Assembly: GCF_018613835.1 (NCBI RefSeq)
Contig: NZ_JAGGPM010000043.1
Span: forward strand, 1 to 64,000
DNA length: 64,000 bases
DNA from: Arthrobacter sp. ISL-5
Lineage (GTDB): Bacteria; Actinomycetota; Actinomycetes; Actinomycetales; Micrococcaceae
Reading direction: 5' to 3'
Position 1 is the first letter of the stretch; the number at the start of each line of letters is the position of its first letter. The notes below the pieces were generated by a model. The model saw only the letters and a program-made list of their open reading frames with translations. It was not told where the DNA came from and ran no database searches. This document shows, in pieces, positions 44,072-52,901 of the stretch. The position numbers were made by a program, and so were the translations under genes.

Positions 44072-44676
44072 ATGGCCGACACGATGCAGATCACGAGTGC
44101 GGGGGAGCACTGGGTGTGCTCGGTGTTGTCTCGGTACGGCTGGGCCGTGACGCTCACCCCCGGCCCGGGACCGCGAGGACCGACATCCTCGCGGTCAAGA
44201 CCGAAGGACAGCGGCCGTGCATCGAGGTGCAGGTCAAGACAAGCAGGATGGTCATCCGGACGAGTACTGCCACAAGGAAAGAAAACGGGTGCTGGCACCT
44301 CGGCGACAAAGACCAGTTGCCAGCGCTGTCGACGTACGAGTGGTACGCGCTGATCCTAGTCGATCGCGATCCGATGGCCAATGCGCCCCGGTCCTTCATC
44401 GTCCCGAGGGACCACGTGGCGGCGGCAGCATGGATCGGACACATGCATTGGCGCACCGACAAGAGCGTTCCTCCAGGGAGGCGCAATGCCCCAACGGATC
44501 AGGCCACTGTCTGGGTCGAGACATTCGAGGGTTACAGGGACAAATGGGAGCTGCTCGACATGCCGACGGACGAAGTGCCGGTGCTGCTCCCGGAGCACTA
44601 CCAAGATTGGGCCGCTGAAGAGGGAGTAGGCCTGCCTCCGGAGCACCCGTGGACGATAAACATGCCTGAGTGGTGA
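44072..44676 (+). pseudogene. DUF4365-family (PD-(D/E)xK nuclease-like) protein, single frameshift
   Basis: It starts MADTMQITSAGEHWVCSVLS, RYGWAVTLTPGPG, then shifts frame near 44160-44175 (a C/G run one base short) to TARTDILAVKTEGQRPCIEV, QVKTSRMVIRTSTATRKENG. D-I-L-A-V...I-E-V-Q-V-K-T is the catalytic core expected of PD-(D/E)xK nuclease-like DUF4365 proteins, which occur in defence islands. The rest (YEWYALILVDRDPMANAPRS, ending HPWTINMPEW) is intact. Restoring one base would give about 200 residues. A paralogous tail lies at 38781-38933. Confidence 0.7.
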
Positions 44677-44815
44677 ACGAATCCACGTGAATCAACAGTG
44701 AGGCGGCCTCCGGGAGCCTCTTGAGGCTTTTTGCATCTGCGGTCGGCCGTAGACGGCGGCTGCTCGGCAGGATCGGCGCTGACACAGTTGGTGAAGACCA
44801 TTTTCATCATCCGAT

Positions 44816-46936
44816 TCAGGGCTCTGCGTCGGCCGGTATTGAAGCTGCCGTGCTCTGCAATTGTGCACGAAGGTCCCGGAGGCGACGCCCGTCCGCGACA
44901 GCCCAGAAATACCAGCCGTTCGTGGCCTTCTTGCGCAGGTGGTGACCAGCCGATGACGGGGCGGTGAAACGCTTGCCACCAAGCTCGATCGATCCGTCCG
45001 CCGTGACCAATGCTTCGACGCCCTTGAAGTCGCGGTGCGTGGCGATGAGCTTGTCGCCCGGGGCAAGGAGGCCAGCAGCAATCAGGTGCTTTAGCTGGAC
45101 CCAATCTTCCGCCTTGGCCTGGGGGTCGACTACCTGACCTTTGTGTCCGTTGGGGACAGGCCACACCCTGAGAAGCGCTTCGACCAGGACCTCTGTCCGG
45201 TGGTCAATGAGCGATTCACGCCACGCCTCTCCTTCGGTGTCCGCGACCACGCGCCCGGTCAGACTGATTGTGTTGTGCTTGAGCATCGCGTCGCGTTTGG
45301 CCGACCACGGGCCGTTGGAGACCTTCGAATTCAGGGGGCCGGTCAGGAGCGTCAGGTTGCCGAGGCGGTGCACATGAGCTTGACGATCCTGCTGTTCCTC
45401 GGGAGTCTCAACCGGCCAGTTCTCCTGCCACATCTGAGGAAGGATGTGCTCGATCGGAAGCCCGGCTCGCACGACCTGGGCCTGCTTGGTTTCGGCGCGG
45501 TAGTGATTCTCGATCGCCTCAAGGAACATGCGCAGGCGAGGGCGCGGGTAGCGGCGGTAGGCGGGCTCATCCTTGAGCGCCACCCTGATCTCGTCGTCCC
45601 CAGGCCAATACGTGCTGGAGACATTGAGACGGGCGAGGTACCCGGTGACGCGCTCGACCAGTTCGCTGGCTTCGACATCGGAGTTGGCGTGGATGAGTTC
45701 GGCTACGATGCGGCCGAGATCGGAGCCCGTGAGACGAAGCAACTGCCGACGGATCACCCAGCTCTCCGCGGCACCGATCACGGCATCGATCACTTGCTGC
45801 GGACGATCCCTGCCGGGTTCGTACAGCCAGAGCATGAGCGGCTTGAGAAGTTCAATGCCGGCGGCATTCATGCGGTGGAACGCCATCTCTACAGCTCCGA
45901 GGTTTCCGTCAGGCCTCAGCGAAGCTTCAGTCCACATCTCATATAGCGCAGCTTGCTGCTTGATCACGGCGAGCAGGTCAACCATCTTGTGCCCGGATGT
46001 GAGCTCGACGTACGACTTGAATCTGGTGAACGTCGACTGCGGGCTGATCTCCTCACCTGTGCGAGAGATCAACCACTGGTTGAAGAAGAGCGAGCTTCGA
46101 GTCACGAAGTAGCGACCGACGCTGACCTCCTTCGTCCAGAACCTGGCCTCGAAGGGCCAGTCCTCGCGGTAGGCCTTCTTGGTGTCTCCGCCTTCAGCTT
46201 CAAGCCGCTGGAACACAAAGTTCCGGATCAGATCCGCCGCCGTCAGAGGAGTCCCGCGGGCGTTGAGCGTCTCGAAGATCTCCTGTGAGTTCTCCGAGGC
46301 CTTGAGCTCGATGGTAACGAGCTGCAGATCGTCGAGCAGGACGCGGGCGAGTTCTTTGGCCCTCGTCGCGAAGTCGTCTGTGCCAGGGTTCCCAAGCCAT
46401 TGGGTGACAGCGGTGGTGAAATACCGATGTGCATGGACGATCCGCGACTCGTGGTGTTTGAGGTCAGAGTGGTCGACAGGTGGTTCGACCGTCATCACTT
46501 CGAGAAAGGCATCGTGATCATTGTTGAGGTGCCGAACCTTGAGCGGGCTTTCATCTTCCTCGATGAAGCTCTCGGAGTTGTGTGTCAGGCCTTCGAGCTG
46601 ACTGGCATACTTCGAAAGCCCGGCCTGCGCAAAGATCGCGCACGTCGCGTCGGCAAGCAGCTGTAGGGTTGTCAGACGCTGCTGACCATCGATGACATTC
46701 CAAGTGGTAAGTCGTGCGCTCTCGGCTTCATGCGCCTGGAGCACGACTGCTCCCAGAAAGTGCTGTGGCGCGAGGTGCGGCTTACTGATGCGCAGCTCCG
46801 CAACCCGACGAATGTCTTTCCACAACGGCTCCCACTGCTCATCCTCCTTCCAGACGTAGGGCCGCTGGAACAGCGGAATCACGAAGTGCTGAGGCAAGTT
46901 GAACAGCTGAAGGGGCGTTCGCTTGAAAGTCTCCAC
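44816..46936 (-). CDS. GmrSD-like type IV restriction protein: DUF262-DUF1524-RAMA
   Basis: This 706-residue intact protein has an N-terminal DUF262 domain (FVIPLFQRPYVWKEDEQWEP; VIDGQQRLTTLQLL; IFETLNARGTPLTAADLIRN), the ParB-like nucleotidase part of GmrS. A DUF1524 HNH-type nuclease follows (GLPIEHILPQMWQENW; HRLGNLTLLTGPLNSKVSNG). The C-terminus is a RAMA-like domain (GVEALVTADGSIELGGKRFT; AGHHLRKKATNGWYFWAV), thought to recognise modified bases. It would use NTP hydrolysis to cut DNA carrying modified cytosines, such as glucosylated phage DNA. It is a single gene fusing S- and D-type functions, with no partner gene. Confidence 0.85.
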   Translation of the reverse strand: METFKRTPLQLFNLPQHFVIPLFQRPYVWKEDEQWEPLWKDIRRVAELRISKPHLAPQHFLGAVVLQAHEAESARLTTWNVIDGQQRLTTLQLLADATCAIFAQAGLSKYASQLEGLTHNSESFIEEDESPLKVRHLNNDHDAFLEVMTVEPPVDHSDLKHHESRIVHAHRYFTTAVTQWLGNPGTDDFATRAKELARVLLDDLQLVTIELKASENSQEIFETLNARGTPLTAADLIRNFVFQRLEAEGGDTKKAYREDWPFEARFWTKEVSVGRYFVTRSSLFFNQWLISRTGEEISPQSTFTRFKSYVELTSGHKMVDLLAVIKQQAALYEMWTEASLRPDGNLGAVEMAFHRMNAAGIELLKPLMLWLYEPGRDRPQQVIDAVIGAAESWVIRRQLLRLTGSDLGRIVAELIHANSDVEASELVERVTGYLARLNVSSTYWPGDDEIRVALKDEPAYRRYPRPRLRMFLEAIENHYRAETKQAQVVRAGLPIEHILPQMWQENWPVETPEEQQDRQAHVHRLGNLTLLTGPLNSKVSNGPWSAKRDAMLKHNTISLTGRVVADTEGEAWRESLIDHRTEVLVEALLRVWPVPNGHKGQVVDPQAKAEDWVQLKHLIAAGLLAPGDKLIATHRDFKGVEALVTADGSIELGGKRFTAPSSAGHHLRKKATNGWYFWAVADGRRLRDLRAQLQSTAASIPADAEP

Positions 46937-47373
46937 GAAGGTAATCCTGCCGTAAGCGTCTGAAGATTGTGGTCAGTCATTCACCATCAGAGCCGCCGTG
47001 TCGACCGGCGCAGACGACCGAAGCAGTCATCGCTGAGCCGGACACCCGGTCGTTGTGCGGTCCTGGCGGCGCAGGAAGGACCTCGTGCCTATTCAAGTGC
47101 GATCGCTCTCGGCTGACTGCTACTTCTTCAGTGAGGGCACCGGGGGGAGATCTGAGCCGAAGTTTCTCCTAGCCAAAGGCCCTCAAACCCGGACAAGCGG
47201 CGACTCAGCAGCGTCGGAAATTCTGCCTTGGCAGTCCTTGAAGATCTGCTTAGCGTGTACCCACCTCCCTCTTTAACGGTATCTGGTACGAACTCTTTGG
47301 CAGAAAGGGCGGGTGTTGGCTACGCAGATTCACCTGTAGTTGAGAGGAAGTGCAGGTCAAGAGGCTTTTTTGG
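46937..47373. other. Spacer with repeat motifs
   Basis: GGACAAGCGGCGACTCAGCA (about 47196) and ATTCTGCCTTGG...CTGCTTAGCGTGTACCCACC (47220-47268) recur elsewhere in the window. No gene is seen; this should include the restriction gene's promoter. Confidence 0.4.
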
Positions 47374-47472
47374 CCGTTGAGGCGCAGCTCGTACTCGACG
47401 AACCCGTCGCCGTCACGGTCGCCGTAGTCCCGGATCCAGTCCAGGGCGCGGTCCGCGTGGGGCAGGCACTGT
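47374..47472 (-). pseudogene. Amylo-alpha-1,6-glucosidase/debranching-type fragment
   Basis: The short frame HADRALDWIRDYGDRDGDGF, VEYELR is a recognisable piece of the (alpha/alpha)6 barrel of actinobacterial glycogen-debranching/trehalase-like enzymes (A-L-D-W-I-x-x-Y-G-D-R-D-G-D-G-F). Nothing on either side continues it. Remnant marking the accessory/core boundary. Confidence 0.55.
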
Positions 47473-47740
47473 CTACGGGTGCAGGCTTCACGCCGATAGA
47501 GCTGCTTCCCGGAGGGACGGCGCCGGCAACTCGCCTTTCAGACGCCTTTTCCATGAACCCTGCGACTTCGTACCGCTCATTGGAACGATAGGTTCTTGTT
47601 TCGCTGTGAAGCCTGTCACTATCTCTTAGGCCGTTGCGGCGTAGGCATGCAGCGGCAGACGGAAGGAGTCGCGAGGATGCGAACAAAAAACCTACAGCTA
47701 TCGCTGAACAGCACACAAACCCAAGGCGTTCGAGTCACTG

Positions 47741-48712
47741 ATGCAGTCTGAGCTGCTGGCCCGCGATATCGCGGGGGAAGCGACGACCGATCTTGCTGCA
47801 GCAGACCAGCAAATAAGCGATCTGCGCAGACCGGCTTATCTGATCGGACTCATCGGAGACGGGGTTCTGCCGTCCCTGAGTCCACCGATGCACGAGCGCG
47901 AGGCGGAGTTCCACGGCCTACGCCTGGTCTACCGTCCCATCGACATGCCCAGCCTGGGACTCGGCCAGGCGGACCTGCAGGGTTTGCTCCGACACGCCCG
48001 TTTGCTCGGCTTCAACGGGATGAACATCACTCACCCGTACAAGCAAACAGTCCTCGGGCTGCTGGATGAGGTTTCGGATGACGCCCGGATCCTGCGCTCG
48101 GTGAACACCGTAGTCTTCGAGGACGACGGGCGGATGACCGGCCACAACACCGACCACCGGGGCTTCCAAAAAGGCCTCGAAGAGGGCCTCGGGGATGCAG
48201 CCCGCGATCGTGTGGTGCAGGTGGGGATCGGTGGCGCGGGATCGGCCGTGGCGTTGGCGCTCGTCCGCTCGGGCGTAGGACAGCTGACAGTCAGCGACCT
48301 GTTTCCGGAACGAGCCCACCTGCTGGCTGTAACTCTAAACACGACAGCGGGGCGGGAGGTGGTGCAGGTGGCAGATGCGGGGCAGCTGCAGGACGCCATC
48401 CGTGTCGCAGACGGCGTCGTCAACGCCACACCCATGGGCATGGACGCCCACCCCGGCACGTCATTTGACGTCAGTCTTCTCAATAGCAGCCAGTGGGTCA
48501 GCGACGTTGTCTACCGGCCGCTCCGCACCGAGCTGCTGGCCAGAGCCGAAGCCATCGACTGCCGGACGCTGGACGGAGGACGCATGTGCGTCCACCAAGG
48601 CGCCGAGGCATTCCGGCTGTTCACCGGCCTGGAACCGGATCCACAGCGCATGCGCCGCATTTTTCTTTCCCTTATTGACTCCGAACACCGCAGTTCCGAA
48701 CTCGAGAAATGA
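47741..48712 (+). CDS. Shikimate/quinate dehydrogenase
   Basis: This 323-residue AroE-family enzyme interconverts shikimate (or quinate) and the 3-dehydro form with NAD(P). Substrate loop: SLSPPMHEREAEFHGLRLVY. Catalytic lysine: GMNITHPYKQTV. Aspartate: TGHNTDHRGF. Cofactor site: GIGGAGSAVALALV. The serine loop reads SLSPPMHE rather than S-x-S-x-x-x-H-N, as in catabolic YdiB/quinate-type paralogues. The N-terminal about 30 residues before YLIGLIGDG are extra. Its stop overlaps the MFS gene's ATG (ATGA). It is the first gene of the catabolic block, so a degradative rather than biosynthetic role is likely. Confidence 0.8.
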   Translation: MQSELLARDIAGEATTDLAAADQQISDLRRPAYLIGLIGDGVLPSLSPPMHEREAEFHGLRLVYRPIDMPSLGLGQADLQGLLRHARLLGFNGMNITHPYKQTVLGLLDEVSDDARILRSVNTVVFEDDGRMTGHNTDHRGFQKGLEEGLGDAARDRVVQVGIGGAGSAVALALVRSGVGQLTVSDLFPERAHLLAVTLNTTAGREVVQVADAGQLQDAIRVADGVVNATPMGMDAHPGTSFDVSLLNSSQWVSDVVYRPLRTELLARAEAIDCRTLDGGRMCVHQGAEAFRLFTGLEPDPQRMRRIFLSLIDSEHRSSELEK

Positions 48713-50112
48713 GCTCCAACATGTCCATCTCCGTAAAGGGCCCGGCACCGTCGCCCGGCCACGCGCCCACACCCGTCAAGGCCGCCCTCGCCGCATTCCT
48801 TGGCTCCATGGTGGAGTACTACGACTTCTTCATCTACGGCGTTATGGCGACGCTTGTGCTGAACAAGGTGTTCTTCACCGCCGCTGATCCGGCCACCGGA
48901 ACACTGCTCGCCCTGGCAACATTTGGCGTGGCCTACGTGGCCCGCCCCGTCGGCGCGTTCTTCCTCGGCCACTACGGCGACAAGCTGGGCCGCAAGAAGG
49001 TCATGGTGTTCTGCCTCCTGCTCATGGGCCTGTCCACGTTCCTCATCGGTGTCCTGCCGGACTATAACGCCATCGGCGTGTGGGCGCCGGCGCTCCTCGT
49101 CTTCCTTCGCCTGTGCCAGGGACTCTCCGCAGCCGGCGAGCAGAGCGGTGCAAGCTCGCTGACCATCGAGCACGCCCCCATGGGCAGGCGCGCGTTCTTC
49201 GCCAGCTGGACCCTGAACGGGACCCAGGCCGGCCTGATCCTGGCGAACCTCGTGTTCCTTCCCTTCGCCGCCCTCCCGCCGGAACAGCTGTACACCTGGG
49301 GCTGGCGGGTACCGTTCCTGCTCAGCGCCGTGCTCGTGATCATCGCCTTCGTCGTCCGCCGTACCCTGGATGACGCCCCGATCTTCACCGACCTTGAAGA
49401 AGACCACAAGGTCGAGAAAATGCCCATCAAGGCACTGTTCCGCGACCAGTGGCGCGACATCATCCGCGTCATCGGTTGCACAAGCGTTGGTGTGGTCAGC
49501 TCCGTCACGGCAACCTTCGGTGTGGCCTACGCCTCCAAGCCCGAATACGGGCACGCCAATGTGGTCTCTTCCAGCACCATGCTGTGGGTAGTCATTGGCG
49601 CGAACCTCGGCGCCCTGATCGTTCAGCCCCTCGCGGCGATGCTTGCGGACAGGATTGGCCGCAAGCCGGTTCTGATCACGGCTGCGGTCGGCTGCACGCT
49701 TAGCTCCTTCTTCTGGCTGAGCACGCTGACCTCGGGCAACGGCTGGCTGATCTTCCTGGGCCAGTTCACCATCACCTCCCTCTTCTATAGCTGCTACAAC
49801 GCCATCTGGCCGTCCTTCTACCCGGAGCAGTTCGCGGCCAGGGTGCGCTACTCGGGTGTGGCTGTCTCCACCCAGCTGGGGGTGGTCCTCACCGGCTTCG
49901 CACCGTCCATCGCGGCCGCCATCGTGCTCAAGGGCGAAATGGGATGGCTGCCGATCGCCATCTTCGTCGCCGTCGCATCCTCAATTACCGTCGTGGCCGT
50001 TCTGTTCAGCCGCGAAACCTACAACGTCCCGCTGGAGGACCTTGGCAGGAAGAACCCCCGCCGGGTGGACCTGAAGGCCGCGCGGACCGAGCGGGTCAAA
50101 GAGACGGTCTGA
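48709..50112 (+). CDS. MFS metabolite:H+ symporter (shikimate/quinate-type importer)
   Basis: This 467-residue 12-TM protein belongs to the metabolite:H+ symporter family (ShiA/ProP-like). Signature loops: GHYGDKLGRKKVMVF after TM2 and ADRIGRKPVLITA after TM8. The conserved start is AALAAFLGSMVEYYDFFIYG. E-Q-S-G-A-S-S-L-T-I-E-H-A in TM4-5 also fits. It would bring shikimate, quinate or a related hydroxyaromatic acid into the cell with protons. It overlaps aroE by four bases. ATG 48721 (MSISVKG) is an alternative start. A strong terminator lies 57 bp downstream. Confidence 0.85.
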   Translation: MSSNMSISVKGPAPSPGHAPTPVKAALAAFLGSMVEYYDFFIYGVMATLVLNKVFFTAADPATGTLLALATFGVAYVARPVGAFFLGHYGDKLGRKKVMVFCLLLMGLSTFLIGVLPDYNAIGVWAPALLVFLRLCQGLSAAGEQSGASSLTIEHAPMGRRAFFASWTLNGTQAGLILANLVFLPFAALPPEQLYTWGWRVPFLLSAVLVIIAFVVRRTLDDAPIFTDLEEDHKVEKMPIKALFRDQWRDIIRVIGCTSVGVVSSVTATFGVAYASKPEYGHANVVSSSTMLWVVIGANLGALIVQPLAAMLADRIGRKPVLITAAVGCTLSSFFWLSTLTSGNGWLIFLGQFTITSLFYSCYNAIWPSFYPEQFAARVRYSGVAVSTQLGVVLTGFAPSIAAAIVLKGEMGWLPIAIFVAVASSITVVAVLFSRETYNVPLEDLGRKNPRRVDLKAARTERVKETV

Positions 50113-50168
50113 TCCCGGCGGCGCTCCCGCCACCTGCATCTGCGGCGCCCCGCCGGCAACACCTCAAG

Positions 50169-50211
50169 CTGAGGCCCCGCCCGAAACACTGGTTTCGGGG
50201 CGGGGCCTCAG
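50169..50211. terminator. Bidirectional terminator between MFS and IclR genes
   Basis: CTGAGGCCCCGCC (50169-50181) and GGCGGGGCCTCAG (50199-50211) form a long stem, extended by CGAAAC/GTTTCG around a small loop. It lies between two convergent genes. Confidence 0.8.
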
Positions 50212-50246
50212 CCCGTTGCCGGCAACGGCAGCCGGAACGGAGGTGC

Positions 50247-51020
50247 TCAGATCCTGCTCAGCTGCGTGTTGTTCCGGATCAGCCGGTTGAGCCCCATAGT
50301 GGCCGCCTGGACAGCGGGGCCCACCCTTTCCAGCTGGACGACGCCGAGCGGCCCGGAGACGCTGATGGCTGCCATCGGCTCACCGTTCTCACGCAGAATG
50401 GCGCCGGCGGCACAGCACACGCCTGCAGCCGACTCCTCCTGCTCAAATGCCACCCCGTGGGTGCGGACAGATTCCAGTTCCACGCGCAGGTCACTAGCAG
50501 AAGTGAACGTGCGCGGACCCATCTGCTCCAGCGGGCTTGAAAGGATTTCCTCCACGACGGCGGAATTGGCATAGGCCAGCAGGGCCTTGCCCACACCGGT
50601 TGCGTGGGCGGGCATCCGGCCCCCGACCCTTGAGGGCAATTGAACGCCGTCGCGACCACGGAGGATCTCGATGTAGACCACCTCACGGCCTTCGCGCACA
50701 GCCAGATGGACGGTGTGGCCGGTTGCCTGCCGCAGGTCAGCCATCGTGGCCAGCGCCAGCCTGCGGAGATCCTTGGGCCTGCGGGTGAGGGATCCCATTT
50801 CAAAAATCCGCAGCCCCAACCGAACCGACGTACCGCGGCGTTCTAGGAACTCATAGTCAATAAGTTCACGGGAAATCCGGGAGACGGTCGCCTTGGCCAG
50901 CCCTGTCCGGCGGGCGATCTCTGAGATGCCAAGATCTTCATCATTCGGGCCGAAGGCACCCAGGACCAGCGAGACCCGTCCGATCATGGATTCGGGGACG
51001 TTTCGTTCAGTGGGACACAT
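50247..51020 (-). CDS. IclR-family transcriptional regulator
   Basis: This 257-residue protein has a winged HTH (GAFGPNDEDLGISEIARRTG, LAKATVSRISRELIDYEFL) and an IclR effector domain (LRRLALATMADLRQATGHTV, PAHATGVGKALLAYANS, EQEESAAGVCCAAGAI, AISVSGPLG). Members such as PcaR/QsuR-type proteins control aromatic or quinate catabolism in response to pathway intermediates. ATG 51020 is used because conserved sequence starts soon after. It is divergent from the hydratase gene, with a 94-bp shared intergenic region, so it probably controls the plus-strand operon. Confidence 0.85.
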   Translation of the reverse strand: MCPTERNVPESMIGRVSLVLGAFGPNDEDLGISEIARRTGLAKATVSRISRELIDYEFLERRGTSVRLGLRIFEMGSLTRRPKDLRRLALATMADLRQATGHTVHLAVREGREVVYIEILRGRDGVQLPSRVGGRMPAHATGVGKALLAYANSAVVEEILSSPLEQMGPRTFTSASDLRVELESVRTHGVAFEQEESAAGVCCAAGAILRENGEPMAAISVSGPLGVVQLERVGPAVQAATMGLNRLIRNNTQLSRI

Positions 51021-51114
51021 GCTTGGAGTATGGGGCAATGAACGGCAGTATTCCAAGTGTTCGTTCCATTCACCGGCCGTCATAGGCCGGGCAACACGAC
51101 TGACGGAGACAGGC
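51021..51114. promoter_or_regulatory. Divergent promoter/operator region of the catabolic operon
   Basis: Between the IclR gene and the hydratase gene lies AATGAACGGCAGTATTCC followed by AAGTGTTCGTTCCATT. The half-sites TGAACG and CGTTC form an imperfect palindrome of the size bound by IclR dimers. No firm -35/-10 assignment could be made. Confidence 0.35.
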
Positions 51115-51906
51115 ATGACCAGCAGCACCCCCGACAACGACGCCGCGCAGGCACTCCTCGAGGCCTACCGGACCCGCCAGAGCGTAGCGCCCCTGACGGA
51201 AAACATCCCGGACCTGGGCGTCGAAGGAGCCTACGGGATCCAGCTTGCACAGGTACAGGCCTGGAAAGTCGAAGGCCGCATCGTCAAGGGACACAAGGTG
51301 GGCCTGACCTCCCGCGCCATGCAGGTACAGCTGGGCGTGGACCAGCCGGACTTCGGGCACCTGATGGATGACATGTTCTTCGCCGACACGGAGCCGATCA
51401 AGGCCGGCCGCTTCATCAGCCCCAAGGTGGAACCGGAGTTCGCGTTCGTCCTCGGAAAGTCCCTGACCGGTCCGGGCGTCACCGTCGCCGAAGCGCTCAG
51501 TGCCATCGACTACGTCGTCGGGGCGCTCGAGATCATCGATTCCCGGATCACCGACTGGAAGATCAAGCTGGCGGACACCATCGCCGACAACGCCTCCTCC
51601 GGCGGAGTGGTGCTCGGTTCACGGCCGGTGAACCCGGCGGACCTGGACCTGCGGACCACCGGAGTGAACCTGTCGCGGAACGGCGAACTCGTCGCCAGCG
51701 GTGCCGGCGGTGCGGTACTCGGCTCACCGCTGAACGCGCTCGTCTGGCTCGCGAACACCCTGGGTCCGCTCGGCGTCACCCTCGAGGCAGGCTCCGTCAT
51801 TCTTCCCGGCTCCATGACGGCCGCCGTGGCCGCCGTGCCCGGAGACACCATCTCGGCCAGCTTCGCCGGGGGACTGGGCACAGTCACCGCGAACTTCGCC
51901 AACTGA
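51115..51906 (+). CDS. 2-oxo-acid hydratase/4-oxalocrotonate decarboxylase family (DmpE/DmpH-like)
   Basis: This 263-residue member of the FAH-like hydratase/decarboxylase family carries [30 protein letters not shown] (metal-ligand E-x-E), [20 protein letters not shown] and [10 protein letters not shown]. In meta-cleavage pathways such enzymes hydrate 2-hydroxypenta-2,4-dienoate or decarboxylate 4-oxalocrotonate; the two need each other as a complex. A paralogue is at 53965-54783, so one of each activity is likely. It is the first gene downstream of the divergent promoter. Which activity belongs to which copy cannot be fixed by sight. Confidence 0.8.
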   Translation: MTSSTPDNDAAQALLEAYRTRQSVAPLTENIPDLGVEGAYGIQLAQVQAWKVEGRIVKGHKVGLTSRAMQVQLGVDQPDFGHLMDDMFFADTEPIKAGRFISPKVEPEFAFVLGKSLTGPGVTVAEALSAIDYVVGALEIIDSRITDWKIKLADTIADNASSGGVVLGSRPVNPADLDLRTTGVNLSRNGELVASGAGGAVLGSPLNALVWLANTLGPLGVTLEAGSVILPGSMTAAVAAVPGDTISASFAGGLGTVTANFAN

Positions 51907-51938
51907 CACTATGTAAACCAAGGCACAGGAGTAACTCC

Positions 51939-52901
51939 ATGGACCACAGTCCACGTCCCATCGCGGCCATCGTCGGCCCTGGAAACATCGGCACCGACCT
52001 GCTCATCAAACTCCAGCGCAGCGCAGCCCTCGACGTCCGCTACATGATCGGCGTCGACCCCGCCTCCGACGGCCTGCGCAGGGCACGCGACCTCGGGGTC
52101 GAAACCAGCGCCGGGGGAGTCGACTGGCTCCTCGAGCAGGACGTCCTTCCCGACGTCGTCTTCGAAGCCACCAGCGCCAAGGCCCACGAGGCGAACGCAC
52201 TGCGGTACCGCGACGCCGGCATCGCCGCCGTCGACCTCACACCCGCCGCCGTCGGCCCCTTCGTCTGCCCGGCAGTAAACCTGGATAACTACCTGGCCGC
52301 GGACGACGGCAACGCACCGAACATCAACATGATCACCTGCGGCGGGCAGGCCACCATTCCCATCGTTGCCGCCATCTCAAGAATCACCCCGGTGCCGTAC
52401 GCGGAAATCGTCGCCTCCATCTCCTCCCGCTCCGCCGGACCGGGAACCCGGGCGAACATCGACGAATTCACCGAGACCACCGCCCACGCCATCCAGTCCG
52501 TCGGCGGCGCCACCCGGGGCAAGGCCATCATCATCCTAAACCCCGTGGAGCCTCCCATGGTCATGCGGGACACCGTCTTCGCCGCCATCGGAGCCGACGT
52601 CGACCAAGACGCCATCACCGAATCGATCCACCGAATGGTCGCCGCGGTCCAGCAGTACGTCCCCGGCTACCGGCTCAAGTCCGAACCCCAGTTCGAGGAC
52701 CCGCGCCCGGACTGGGACGGCAACGGACGCGTCGCCGTCTTCCTTGAAGTCACCGGCAACGGCGACTACCTCCCCGAATGGGCAGGCAACCTCGACATCA
52801 TGACGGCAGCCGCAGCGCGCGCCGGCGAACAGCTGGCCCTGGCCTGGGCTCTTACAAGACCGGCCGCCACGACCCAGAAAGAGCAGGTGGCAGCGAAATG
52901 A
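51939..52901 (+). CDS. Acetaldehyde dehydrogenase (acylating)
   Basis: This 320-residue DmpF/BphJ/MhpF-type enzyme oxidises acetaldehyde to acetyl-CoA with NAD and CoA. Rossmann motif [14 protein letters not shown]; catalytic cysteine in [46 protein letters not shown]. It acts in a channelled complex with the aldolase encoded next, whose ATG overlaps its stop (ATGA). The GGAGTAA ribosome site precedes the ATG. All catalytic residues are present. Confidence 0.92.
   Translation: MDHSPRPIAAIVGPGNIGTDLLIKLQRSAALDVRYMIGVDPASDGLRRARDLGVETSAGGVDWLLEQDVLPDVVFEATSAKAHEANALRYRDAGIAAVDLTPAAVGPFVCPAVNLDNYLAADDGNAPNINMITCGGQATIPIVAAISRITPVPYAEIVASISSRSAGPGTRANIDEFTETTAHAIQSVGGATRGKAIIILNPVEPPMVMRDTVFAAIGADVDQDAITESIHRMVAAVQQYVPGYRLKSEPQFEDPRPDWDGNGRVAVFLEVTGNGDYLPEWAGNLDIMTAAAARAGEQLALAWALTRPAATTQKEQVAAK

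Noticed and set aside
44816-46936. Several plus-strand frames of 100-270 codons opposite the DUF262 gene
   Set aside because: All are shadows of the intact 706-residue restriction gene.
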